Source of the DNA: Deinococcus hopiensis KR-140
GTDB lineage: Bacteria; Deinococcota; Deinococci; Deinococcales; Deinococcaceae
DNA length: 64,000 bases
NCBI RefSeq assembly: GCF_900176165.1
Contig: NZ_FWWU01000003.1
Span: 1-64,000, forward strand
Direction: 5' to 3'
The notes under the pieces were generated by a model that worked only from the letters and a program-made list of their open reading frames with translations, was not told the DNA's origin and ran no database searches. Shown one piece after another: positions 1-7,851 of this stretch. Both the position numbers and the translations under genes were made by a program. Each line of letters opens with the position of its first letter. Position 1 is the first letter of the stretch.

Positions 1-569
1 CCCGCTCATACACTCTGCGCGCAGAGGAAACCAGAGGAAAGGGGAGTAGGCGTCGTCTTTTGGCCAGAACGTTCCCGGTCAGGGGGGGAGACGGTCTCAG
101 CACTGGGACGCTGCGTTCGGCGAACGGACCATCTCCGCGCGCGCGGGAGGACAACCGAGGAAAACCCACCTCGATCGGTGTGGGCCGTACGCTTTCTCGT
201 CAGGCTTTCCAGGCTCCTCAGGAACGGGCCGAACGTCCTACGGCGCCCATCGACCCGCCGGGAGAAGGTGCGATGAGCAGGGGTATCGGCGCGTCTCAGG
301 ACGACCAGCACCCCTTGACCTCCCGCAGGCCCCAGACGCCAGGCCAGTCGTGGGAGCCATAGGCGACGATCTTACGGCTTCTTGGGTCTGTCGGGCGGCC
401 CTTAAGGTGGTGGCCCCAATTGTGGCCGAGACGACCGCCGTGATTCTGAACCCCAGCAGGGTTCCGCAGACAGTGGAGCACCCGGGCAACACGTCCGTTC
501 GGCCCGGCAGGGAAAGAAGTCCGTCCAACAGAGAGAATTGTGTGACGTCCAGCGCCTACCATAGGAGCT
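1..569. other. Left-edge region without a supported gene
   Basis: Open frames exist on both strands but none has a convincing ribosome site, recognisable domain or family look; they overlap each other and are probably chance frames in GC-rich DNA. The minus-strand frame ending near 296 has a tail (HDWPGVWGLREVKG) that could be a gene remnant, but I cannot place it in a family. Confidence 0.4.
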
Positions 570-1289
570 GTGACGATCTCACCAGATCTGTTGATGCTGA
601 GGTTACAGCTTGCAGATCTCAGCAGACATATGGGGGAGTTGCTGCAGGAGTTGGGCCTGAGCCAGGACCTCGAGCAAGCCCTCACCGAATTGCAATTGGG
701 GGAGCGGCAGGGCGATCTGCTGCGTGGGCATCGGGACGTCCGAGCGCCAGACCCCATTCTCCCGCGTGCGCTCCTGACACGCTTGAATGACTTTCATATT
801 CTGCACCAGACCCTCGCGCGCACGCCGCTGGACCGCCTGCATTACGCCCAGCTGGAACACGGCACGGAAACAGGGAAGCGCGCGGTCGAGGGCCTGGAAC
901 TGGAACTCGCCCGCCGCGGTCTGTTTCCAGCCGGGGGCTTCCGAACGGAAGTCGCGCGGGCGCAGATGGAAAGCGCGCATGACCAGGCCCAGCGGGCCTC
1001 CCTCGCGGCCCTCTCATTGCTGGACCAGGTGCTGCGCGACGAGGCCGGGAATACGGAACCGTCCGGGTGCGAAGAGCTCCCCCCGCACCTGCCGCTGCCG
1101 GGCCTGCTGGCGGGAGCACTGCGGAGCGCGGTGCGGCTTCCCCCAGTCCTGACCACGCCGCTGACCCTCCCGGCGCTGCCGCCCGTTCACCTGCCGCGCG
1201 TGCTGACCACCCCGGTGACGCTTCCCCAGGGCATGGTCCGCCTGCTGACCCAGAGGCAGGGGACTTTGCCCGAAGAGGACGATCCATGA
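570..1289 (+). CDS. Hypothetical protein, 239 aa
   Basis: I do not recognise this protein. It is 239 residues, without signal peptide or membrane segment. The first 170 residues are rich in Leu, Gln, Glu and Arg and look helical, possibly coiled; the C-terminal 60 residues are a Pro/Leu/Thr-rich low-complexity tail with a repeated pattern (PVLTTPLTLP, RVLTTPVTLP). The GTG start is preceded by AGGAG at 563-567, close to the start but the only Shine-Dalgarno-like site there. It converges on the urease operon, whose last gene ends about 125 bp downstream, so it is a separate transcription unit. It could be a regulator or a structural accessory protein; nothing visible decides this. Confidence 0.55.
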   Translation: MTISPDLLMLRLQLADLSRHMGELLQELGLSQDLEQALTELQLGERQGDLLRGHRDVRAPDPILPRALLTRLNDFHILHQTLARTPLDRLHYAQLEHGTETGKRAVEGLELELARRGLFPAGGFRTEVARAQMESAHDQAQRASLAALSLLDQVLRDEAGNTEPSGCEELPPHLPLPGLLAGALRSAVRLPPVLTTPLTLPALPPVHLPRVLTTPVTLPQGMVRLLTQRQGTLPEEDDP

Positions 1290-1413
1290 GAATTTGGTCC
1301 CAGCAGGGGGAAAGAGCTGGCATACCCCGAACGGAAGGATGCAGAGAACGCGGTAGAGAAGCCGCCACGCACGCTCTGGCCTCTGTTCCCGGTTCTCCCC
1401 ACCTGTGGTGTCC

Positions 1414-2214
1414 TCAACGCCGGACCTGAAGCGGCACTGCGTTAAACAGCTGCCGCCTCAACGCCTCGCGGGCCCGAGCGAGTTCAGCGTCCAGCACTGG
1501 CCCACGTTCCGATGCGCCCCTCAGCCATACAGCCCCACCCGCCGTGCTCCCCGTCGCGAGGTGCCCCGGCACAGCCGGCCAGTCTGCCACTGGGCCGCCA
1601 CCCACCCAGACGCCACTGGCGAGGTAATCGCAGTGCCCCAAAATTCCAGGAGCGGGGGTGTGTGGGCCGGGACACAGGTGGAGGGCATCGAGGTACACCC
1701 GTTTCCCACCCCGGCGCACCTCCACCCGGCTGGTGTACTCGCGGAACTGCAGCCGTTCACCGCTGCCCACCCGCCCGCTTGCCAGCGTCTCAAGGAAGCC
1801 GAGTTCCGCGTCCTCTTCCAGCTCGGCACGCAGGGTCTGCCGAAAGGCACTCCCCGCGAAGGGCAGGGTGCGCTCCGGGTAAAACTCGAGCCGTCCACCC
1901 GCCGCCACTTCCAGCAGGATGTCTTGCGTTGCCGCCTCTCCCATCGGTGAGGGCTGCACCCGGGTGGCCGACTGGGTAAGGACCAGTGCCCGGGCACCGC
2001 CCTCCACCCGTACGTGAATCTCACTGTGATCCCCGCCGAGCACACCTCCGGTGGGATTCACCACAAAGACCATCAGCGTGCCGCAGGGCAATGTGAATGG
2101 CCGCACGATCATCAGTGGGGCCTTCTGCGTGTCACGCAGGAGGCAGGTGCGGCCCGCCCGCATCCCGAAATGCAGGTGCAATACGCCCGTGCGTGTTCGG
2201 CGCAGCAGGGTCAA
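1414..2214 (-). CDS. ureD: Urease accessory protein UreD (UreH)
   Basis: UreD is the scaffold of the urease activation complex: with UreF and UreG it binds apo-urease and passes nickel to the active site. The 266-residue length is normal for the family. Recognisable segments are the VNPTGGVLGGD stretch near residue 53, the SATRVQPSP region near residue 82 and the EFYPERTLPFAGS block near residue 110, all typical of UreD. It is the last gene of the urease operon; its ATG overlaps the ureG stop by 4 nt (ATGA), so the two are probably translationally coupled. Cytoplasmic. The family assignment is firm. Confidence 0.93.
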   Translation of the reverse strand: MTLLRRTRTGVLHLHFGMRAGRTCLLRDTQKAPLMIVRPFTLPCGTLMVFVVNPTGGVLGGDHSEIHVRVEGGARALVLTQSATRVQPSPMGEAATQDILLEVAAGGRLEFYPERTLPFAGSAFRQTLRAELEEDAELGFLETLASGRVGSGERLQFREYTSRVEVRRGGKRVYLDALHLCPGPHTPAPGILGHCDYLASGVWVGGGPVADWPAVPGHLATGSTAGGAVWLRGASERGPVLDAELARAREALRRQLFNAVPLQVRR

Positions 2215-2915
2215 GCGGAGTCCGCCGGGGACGAGCCCACCTCACCCAGTCCAATGCGGGGCGGCGGCACGTCCCGGAACAGCAGGTCATGTTCGATCCA
2301 GGCGATCACATCCGCCACGCCCTGCCCAGACTTGAGGTTCGTGAACACGTAGGGCCGCACCTCCGCTGTTGCTCCGCTCCCCACCCTGCGCTGTGCCCGG
2401 GCGTCGGCGTCCATCACCTCCAGGCTCGCCCCAACGTGCGGCGCGAGGTCGGTCTTGTTAATCACCAGCAGGTCCGAGTGCCGCACCCCGGGACCGCCCT
2501 TGCGCGGTACCTTCTCACCGCCCGCCACGTCCAGCACGAACATCCACGCGTCCACCAGCTCGGGAGAGAAGGAGGAGGCGAGGTTGTCCCCTCCCGACTC
2601 GATCAGGAGCAGTTCCAGCCCTGGGAATTCGTCCTGGAGGGCCTCCACCGCCTCCTGGTTCAGAGAACTGTCCTCGCGAATGGCGGTATGGGGGCAGCCG
2701 CCCGTCTGCACGCCGCGGATGCGCTCTGGAGCCAGGGCTGCCGCCCGGGTCAGGATCCGCTGGTCCTCGAAGGTGTAGATGTCGTTGGTGATGACGGCCA
2801 GCTCGAAGCGGCCCCGCAGGGCCCGGCACAGGGCTTCGAGCAGCGCGGTCTTACCGCTGCCCACCGGGCCACCTACACCTATTTTCAGGGGGGCGATTTT
2901 GAGGGGAAGGGTCAT
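2211..2915 (-). CDS. ureG: Urease accessory GTPase UreG
   Basis: UreG is the SIMIBI-class GTPase that carries nickel and drives its insertion into urease. The 234-residue protein starts at an ATG preceded by GGAACT; the frame is open further upstream, but the protein proper begins MTLPLKIAPL. Visible motifs are the P-loop GGPVGSGKTA (residues 15-24), the invariant nickel-binding CPH (74-76, in GGCPHTAIRED), ESGGDNLAS, and the guanine-specificity NKTDL near residue 157. It has no histidine-rich N-terminus, unlike some UreG proteins. It lies 70 bp after ureF and overlaps ureD by 4 nt. Confidence 0.96.
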   Translation of the reverse strand: MTLPLKIAPLKIGVGGPVGSGKTALLEALCRALRGRFELAVITNDIYTFEDQRILTRAAALAPERIRGVQTGGCPHTAIREDSSLNQEAVEALQDEFPGLELLLIESGGDNLASSFSPELVDAWMFVLDVAGGEKVPRKGGPGVRHSDLLVINKTDLAPHVGASLEVMDADARAQRRVGSGATAEVRPYVFTNLKSGQGVADVIAWIEHDLLFRDVPPPRIGLGEVGSSPADSA

Positions 2916-2985
2916 GGGGAGTTCCTTTCGGGCAGGGAGCGGAGGATTTCGGCCCCGCTGCTTTTGCAGGGGCGCGCCGCCCCCA

Positions 2986-3627
2986 CTACGTCTGGAAGAG
3001 GCGGCTGTCCAGCCCCGCCTGCTCACTCGCCGCGATGTCGAGGAGGGGCGAGAAGCCTGCCAGATCATCGGGGCTGGCGGCGAGGGCGTTCTCCACGCAG
3101 GTCTGCGCTGCGTCCCCGCACAGGCGCGCGCAGCGCTGGGCCTCCAGACCGCCAAGCTTCATCAACCGGGTGGCGGAGGTGGCCCGGCCCAGCAACCAGG
3201 CGGAGACGTAGGCGGTGACCGTGTCGGCCTGGGTTGCGCCGAGTGCGGCCGCCACAGCTCCAAAGGTCGTGGCGTGGTGCCGGGTGACCGGGACAGTGGT
3301 GAGTTCTTCGGGCCAGAGGTGCAGGGCGGCCCTCCTCAGGCTCGCCCCGACCCTCACGCTCGCCTCGCGGGGACCCTGGACCAGCTTCAGGTCGCCGAGC
3401 AGGGCATCGAGTTCGGCCAGGACTTCTGCGTCCGCCTTCCAGGCCAGAGCGCAGGCGGGGGCATCCTGGGGGCCCCAGCCGTGCTTGAGTTGTCCGCAGA
3501 GGAAGGCGTGCAGATCATCCGCCGTTCGCACCTGACCGCGTACGGTGAGCGTTTCGAGGCCGTCGCTGAAAGCGTAAGCCCCCGTGGGAAAGGCAGAGTC
3601 GGCGAGTTGCAGCAGGCGCAGGTTCAT
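2986..3627 (-). CDS. ureF: Urease accessory protein UreF
   Basis: UreF joins UreD and UreG in the urease activation complex and is thought to gate GTP hydrolysis by UreG. The 213-residue all-alpha protein shows the family N-terminus (LLQLADSAFPTGAYAFSDGLE, residues 5-25) and the conserved later block SATRLMKLGGLEAQR, in which the usual glycine-rich C-terminal signal is present in part. Its ATG overlaps the ureE stop by 4 nt (ATGA), which implies translational coupling. A 70-bp spacer separates it from ureG. Cytoplasmic. Confidence 0.93.
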   Translation of the reverse strand: MNLRLLQLADSAFPTGAYAFSDGLETLTVRGQVRTADDLHAFLCGQLKHGWGPQDAPACALAWKADAEVLAELDALLGDLKLVQGPREASVRVGASLRRAALHLWPEELTTVPVTRHHATTFGAVAAALGATQADTVTAYVSAWLLGRATSATRLMKLGGLEAQRCARLCGDAAQTCVENALAASPDDLAGFSPLLDIAASEQAGLDSRLFQT

Positions 3628-4100
3628 CCCTCTCCCCCACCGGCCTCATGCTCCCAGGAAGGCCGCCCGTGAAAAGGTCGCTGCTCGCGGGCAAAGGACA
3701 CGCCCAGCCGCGTCAGCAGGAGTTCGATGGGCGCGTCCCACAGCGCCAGGAAGGCGTCACCGTCCTCCAACGCCACGAAGTCGCGGTGCAGGTTTCCAAT
3801 TGCGTGAGCGACGCTCGCCGTTTCTGAGCGTGAGCCCGGATACACCACTGCCACGTCTTCGGGCGCAGCCTCCACCACGTAGCTCACGCCCTCGCGCACG
3901 TCCAGCACGGTTCCGGGCTGCAAGACGGTTCCGGTGGCAAGGGCGAGCCGCAACTCCGTACCGTCCGGGGCGATGAGGCGGCGGCGCACCCTCCGCCGAT
4001 CTACGGCGGTCATGGGGACGGCGACGGTGGGCCCGCTGACCTGCACCACGGGCGCCGCTGTGGTAAGGAGCGGGCGACGCAGGCCCTGGATACGGGTCAT
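3624..4100 (-). CDS. ureE: Urease nickel metallochaperone UreE
   Basis: UreE supplies nickel to UreG during urease maturation. I start it at the ATG giving MTRIQGLRRP (158 aa); the frame is open upstream, but that part overlaps hypB and does not resemble UreE. The N-terminal beta domain is followed by the metal-binding domain with HAIGNLHRDF near residue 100, the position of the conserved GNxH nickel site. The C-terminus carries only scattered histidines (PFHGRPSWEHE) and no long polyhistidine tail, so it would bind few nickel ions. There is 1 nt between hypB and this gene and a 4-nt overlap with ureF. Confidence 0.88.
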   Translation of the reverse strand: MTRIQGLRRPLLTTAAPVVQVSGPTVAVPMTAVDRRRVRRRLIAPDGTELRLALATGTVLQPGTVLDVREGVSYVVEAAPEDVAVVYPGSRSETASVAHAIGNLHRDFVALEDGDAFLALWDAPIELLLTRLGVSFAREQRPFHGRPSWEHEAGGGEG

Positions 4101-4101
4101 C

Positions 4102-4758
4102 CTACGCCCCCCGCACAAAGGCAAACCACGCCTCCAGCCCCTCACCACGCTTGCTGCTCAGCTCAATGACGGGCACGCCGGGGCGCGCACAGTCGATGTT
4201 CTCCCGGCACAGGTCGCGGTCAAACTCCACCGCCCCGGCCAGGTCCATCTTGGTGATGACCACCACGTCCGCCGTATTGAACATGGTGGGGTACTTCAGC
4301 GGCTTGTCCTCGCCCTCAGTGGTGGAGATCAGAACCGCGCGGGCCGCCTCACCCAAGTCGTAGGAACTGGGGCACACGAGGTTGCCGACATTCTCCAGAA
4401 ACAGCACGTCCAGCGCAGCGAGGTCAAAGCGGGGGAGTATGTCCGCCACCATGCCGGCGTCCAGGTGGCAGACGGTGCCGGTCACGATCTGCTCGGCCTG
4501 TGCGCCCCAGTGCCGCAGGCGCGCGGCGTCATTCTCGGTGGCCAGATCACCCACCGCCACGGCCATCCGCAGCGCAGGGGCCAGGTCCCGCAGGGTCCGT
4601 TCCAGCAGGGCCGTCTTGCCCGCGCCGGGGCTCGACACGAGGTTGATGGCCCGCACGCTGGCAGCGGCAAAGGTCTGGCGGTTTTCGGCCGCTACGCGGT
4701 CATTGGCCTTGAGGATGTTTTGCCGCACGGTGACGATGCGGGGGGAGGTGGCGGTCAT
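4102..4758 (-). CDS. hypB: Nickel GTPase HypB
   Basis: HypB is a SIMIBI GTPase that hands nickel, with HypA, to NiFe hydrogenase or, in some bacteria such as Helicobacter, to urease. The chosen ATG (MTATSP) has GGAG about 8 nt upstream; an in-frame ATG 15 nt earlier is less likely. Motifs: P-loop SSPGAGKT (42-49), GDLATENDAARL (70-81), the dimer-interface nickel pair C97-H98 in TGTVCHLDAGM, ENVGNLVCP (122-130), and TKMDL (169-173) in the place of NKxD. It lacks the histidine-rich N-terminus of the storage-type HypB. It sits inside the urease operon between hypA and ureE; no hydrogenase genes are seen in the window. Confidence 0.93.
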   Translation of the reverse strand: MTATSPRIVTVRQNILKANDRVAAENRQTFAAASVRAINLVSSPGAGKTALLERTLRDLAPALRMAVAVGDLATENDAARLRHWGAQAEQIVTGTVCHLDAGMVADILPRFDLAALDVLFLENVGNLVCPSSYDLGEAARAVLISTTEGEDKPLKYPTMFNTADVVVITKMDLAGAVEFDRDLCRENIDCARPGVPVIELSSKRGEGLEAWFAFVRGA

Positions 4759-4769
4759 GGGGCTCTCCT

Positions 4770-5111
4770 TCAAACGAGTTCAAGTTCGGCAAGTTCCAAT
4801 TCGTCGCCCTGCAGCAGGGCGGGCGTGGGCGCGCCGCAAATCGGGCAGCGCAGGCCGCGCATGAGGTTCAGTTCGACGGGACCGTGATTGGGGCACTCGG
4901 CCACGCCGGGCACATGGGTGATCTCAAGCCGTGCGCCCTCCAGCGGTGAGCCCTCGGCGCAGGCGGGAAAGGCGGCGCGCAGCGCTTCCGGTACCACGCT
5001 GGACCACTGGCCGATGCGGACGGTGAGGGCCGTGGCCTGCGCCGCCCCATGTTCGCGCAAGACCTCGCGGGCCACTTCGATCAGCGCGAGTGCGACAGAA
5101 CTCTCATGCAT
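4770..5111 (-). CDS. hypA: Nickel metallochaperone HypA
   Basis: HypA binds nickel through its extreme N-terminus and docks on HypB. The 113-residue protein has the invariant MHE start (H2 and E3 are nickel ligands) and a C-terminal zinc domain. The zinc site is unusual: the second half is canonical C89-P-I-C92, but the first half reads C73-P-N-H76, so a histidine replaces the second cysteine of the usual CxxC. It overlaps ureC by an ATGA junction and precedes hypB by 11 nt. Its place in the urease operon points to a role in urease nickel loading. Confidence 0.92.
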   Translation of the reverse strand: MHESSVALALIEVAREVLREHGAAQATALTVRIGQWSSVVPEALRAAFPACAEGSPLEGARLEITHVPGVAECPNHGPVELNLMRGLRCPICGAPTPALLQGDELELAELELV

Positions 5112-6832
5112 CAGAATAGGAAATACTTCTGCGCCAGCGGCAGCGTGTCCACCGGCTCGCAGGTTACGGGCTCACCGTCCACCCGCACCTCATAGGTTTC
5201 CGGGTTGACCTCGATGTTCGGCGTCTCACCATTCAGGATCATGTCCGCCTTGCCAATGGTGCGGGTATTTCGCACGGCGCTGTAGGGCCGCCCCACTTCC
5301 GGCAGATCCCCCACTTCCAAGCTGATCGCCGAGACGAAATGCAGGCAGGTGGAGGCGGGCGCCCCGCCATACGCTGCGAACATCGGGCGAGGGTAAACCG
5401 GCTGCGGCGTGGGAATACTCGCGTTCGCGTCGCCCATTTGCGCCGCCACCACCAGCCCACCCTTAAGCACCATCGCCGGCTTGGCTCCGAAAAAAGCGGG
5501 CTTCCACAGCACCAGGTCCGCCAGCTTACCCACTTCCACGCTGCCCACCTCGTGCGCAATGCCGTGGGCGATGGCGGGGTTGACGGTGTATTTGGCGACG
5601 AAACGCCGGGCACGCAGGTTGTCGGCGCGGCCGTCCTCTCCCAGACCCGGAATGACGAGGGGACCGCGCTGCACCTTCATCTTGTGCGCTGCCTGCCAGG
5701 TCCGGGTGATCACTTCCCCCACCCGGCCCATCGCCTGCGAGTCGCTGCTCATCATGGAAAACACACCCAGGTCATGCAGCACGTCCTCGGCGGCGATGGT
5801 TTCAGGGCGGATACGGCTCTCGGCGAAGGACACGTCTTCCGGGATGCGCGGCGAGAGGTGGTGGCACACCATCAGCATGTCGAGGTGCTCGTGGATGGTG
5901 TTCACCGTGAAGGGCATGGTGGGATTGGTGCTTGATGGCAGCACATTGGGCAATCCAGCCACCCGGATGATGTCCGGCGCGTGCCCGCCTCCTGCGCCCT
6001 CGGTGTGGAACGTGTGAATGGTGCGACCGGCGAAGGCGCGGATGGAGTCCTCGACGAAGCCCGACTCGTTCAGCGTATCGGTGTGGATGGCCACTTGAAT
6101 GTCGTACTGTTCGGCCACGCCCAGCGCCGCGTGGATGGCGGCCGGAGTGGTGCCCCAGTCTTCGTGGAGCTTGAGGCCCAGCGCTCCAGCGCGAATCTGT
6201 TCAGCCAGGGGAGCTTGGGTACTCGCGTTTCCCTTGCCCAGCAGGCCGAAGTTCAGCGGCAGGCCCGCAAGCGCTTCCAGCATCCGGTGGATATGCCACT
6301 CTCCCGGCGTGCAGGTGGTGGCGCTCGTGCCTGCCGTGGGGCCAGTGCCGCCGCCAATCATGGTGGTGACGCCGGACTCCAGCGCTGTCCAGCACTGCTG
6401 CGGCGCGATGAAGTGGATGTGGGTGTCTACCCCACCCGCCGTGAGGATATGCCCCTCGCCCGCCACGATCTCGGTGCTCGCCCCGATGGTCAGCCCTGGG
6501 CTCACGCCGTCCTGGGTACCCGGGTTGCCGGCCTTGCCAATGGCGGTGATGCGCCCGTCCTTGACGCCCACATCGGCCTTGATGATGCCCCAGTGGTCCA
6601 GGATCACCGCGTTGGTGATCACCAGATCGGGTACGTTCGGGTCTGAGCGACTGGCCGTGCTGCTTTGACCCAGACCGTCGCGGATCACCTTGCCGCCGCC
6701 GAACTTGACCTCCTCACCGTAGGTGGTGAGGTCCCGCTCAATCTCGATCAGGAGTTGCGTATCGCCCAGCCGGATGCGGTCCCCGGCGGTGGGCCCATAA
6801 AGGTCTGCGTACTGGCGACGGGTTACGCGCAT
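5111..6832 (-). CDS. ureC: Urease subunit alpha (catalytic)
   Basis: UreC carries the dinuclear nickel site that hydrolyses urea to ammonia and carbamate. The 573 residues match the family length. Visible are the metal-binding histidine pair in GGVDTHIHFI, the carbamylated nickel-bridging lysine in GALGLKLHEDWG (about residue 222), the active-site flap region MVCHHLSP with its conserved Cys and His, and the normal C-terminus ending YFLF. It is the second gene of the operon, about 100 bp after the fused ureAB gene, with an inverted repeat in the gap, and overlaps hypA by 4 nt. Cytoplasmic; active with the UreAB product after nickel loading. Confidence 0.97.
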   Translation of the reverse strand: MRVTRRQYADLYGPTAGDRIRLGDTQLLIEIERDLTTYGEEVKFGGGKVIRDGLGQSSTASRSDPNVPDLVITNAVILDHWGIIKADVGVKDGRITAIGKAGNPGTQDGVSPGLTIGASTEIVAGEGHILTAGGVDTHIHFIAPQQCWTALESGVTTMIGGGTGPTAGTSATTCTPGEWHIHRMLEALAGLPLNFGLLGKGNASTQAPLAEQIRAGALGLKLHEDWGTTPAAIHAALGVAEQYDIQVAIHTDTLNESGFVEDSIRAFAGRTIHTFHTEGAGGGHAPDIIRVAGLPNVLPSSTNPTMPFTVNTIHEHLDMLMVCHHLSPRIPEDVSFAESRIRPETIAAEDVLHDLGVFSMMSSDSQAMGRVGEVITRTWQAAHKMKVQRGPLVIPGLGEDGRADNLRARRFVAKYTVNPAIAHGIAHEVGSVEVGKLADLVLWKPAFFGAKPAMVLKGGLVVAAQMGDANASIPTPQPVYPRPMFAAYGGAPASTCLHFVSAISLEVGDLPEVGRPYSAVRNTRTIGKADMILNGETPNIEVNPETYEVRVDGEPVTCEPVDTLPLAQKYFLF

Positions 6833-6852
6833 GACCGGCGGCCTTCCGCGCA

Positions 6853-6932
6853 GGGGCAGAGGGCACAGAGCCGAGCGGCGAGGGCCACGCCCGCTTTTTG
6901 CTCTCCGCCTTGGGCCATGGGCCCTCTGCCCC
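6853..6932 (-). promoter_or_regulatory. Intercistronic inverted repeat between ureAB and ureC
   Basis: Twelve-base arms GGGGCAGAGGGC (6853-6864) and GCCCTCTGCCCC (6921-6932) are perfect inverted complements. The second arm abuts the ureAB stop codon, and the stem ends 21 bp before the ureC start. The loop is 56 nt and there is no T-tract. It could protect the upstream message, act as a partial terminator, or expose the ureC ribosome site. Confidence 0.5.
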
Positions 6933-7619
6933 TCATTGCGCCCCCCCGAAGCCCGCGGCCCGCGCCCTTTCCAGTACCGCTTCCCTCGCGCCAGGAGCGT
7001 CGAGTTGACCCCCCACCAGGGAGTTCATGCCGTGCACAGTGCGGGTGCCGCCCAGCGGGACGAGCGTGACCTCGCGTTCCTCGCCGGGCTCGAAACGTAC
7101 GGCGGTCCCAGCGGGGATATTCAGGCGCTGACCGTAGGCGGAGTCGCGGTGGAAGTGCAGCCCGGCGTTCACCTCAATAAAGTGGAAGTGGCTGCCGACC
7201 TGAATGGGGCGGTCTGCCCGGTTGGTGACGAACAGGTGCGTGACGGGCCGATCCGCGTTGAGTTCAATCTCGCCGTCTTCAAGCAGGTACTCACCGGGCA
7301 CGGTGGCGCTCGCCCCCCCGCGAATCGGATCGTGAATGGTCACGAGTTTGGTCCCGTCGGGGAAGGTGCCCTCCACCTGAATGTCATGAATGAGTTCGGG
7401 CACGCCGTCCATCACGTCCTCCGGCGTAAGCAGGGTGGCGCCCCAGCCCATCAGGTCCTCCACAGCCCGGCCTTCGCGGATGCCTTCGAGGACCTCGGCC
7501 GTGATCAGGGCGACAGCCTCGGGATGGTTGAGTTTCAGTCCTCGCGCCCGCCTGTTCCGCGCCACCTCGGCGGCGGCGAAGATCAGCAGTTTGTCGCGTT
7601 CCCGTTCGGTGAGTTGCAT
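6933..7619 (-). CDS. ureAB: Fused urease gamma/beta subunit UreAB
   Basis: One 228-residue chain contains both small urease subunits. Residues 1 to about 100 are UreA (MQLTERERDKLLIFAAAEVARNRR, GLKLNHPEAVALI, and a DVMDGVPELIHDIQVEGTFPDG tail); from about residue 113 (PGEYLLEDGEIELN) it is UreB, with QVGSHFHFIEVN, the RLNIPAGTAVRFEPGE block and a short C-terminus. The ATG chosen is the one matching the UreA N-terminus; an in-frame ATG nine codons upstream is less likely. Such fusions are known in Helicobacter and several other genera. It is the first gene of the operon and faces urtA across a 232-bp divergent region. Confidence 0.95.
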   Translation of the reverse strand: MQLTERERDKLLIFAAAEVARNRRARGLKLNHPEAVALITAEVLEGIREGRAVEDLMGWGATLLTPEDVMDGVPELIHDIQVEGTFPDGTKLVTIHDPIRGGASATVPGEYLLEDGEIELNADRPVTHLFVTNRADRPIQVGSHFHFIEVNAGLHFHRDSAYGQRLNIPAGTAVRFEPGEEREVTLVPLGGTRTVHGMNSLVGGQLDAPGAREAVLERARAAGFGGAQ

Positions 7620-7851
7620 CCTGACCGCCTCTCTGAGAGAACCCACCGGTGGGCAGGACCTCAGTGTGAAGCGTAAGCCGAGGCTGTGCGGTAGAACGAA
7701 GTATTTCTAAACAACTTGCATCCCAACATCGCATAAAACTCTTATGGTCCGGGCAGCTGTGCAAGTTGTAAGAAAAAAAGAAGACATAATGCAGAGCAGA
7801 GCCACCTCGCCTTCTCATCGTCACGGCTCTACAGCCTCCCAGGGAGAGTTC
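7620..7851. promoter_or_regulatory. Divergent ureAB/urtA control region with 10-bp inverted repeat
   Basis: This 232-bp gap must hold promoters for both the urease and urea-transport operons. A perfect inverted repeat, ACAACTTGCA (7711-7720) and TGCAAGTTGT (7760-7769), encloses 39 bp that include TTGCAT, TAAAAC and TCTTAT hexamers. The arms suit a dimeric regulator binding two sites about five helical turns apart. The urtA start has AGGGAG just upstream. I cannot assign individual promoters with confidence. Confidence 0.5.
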
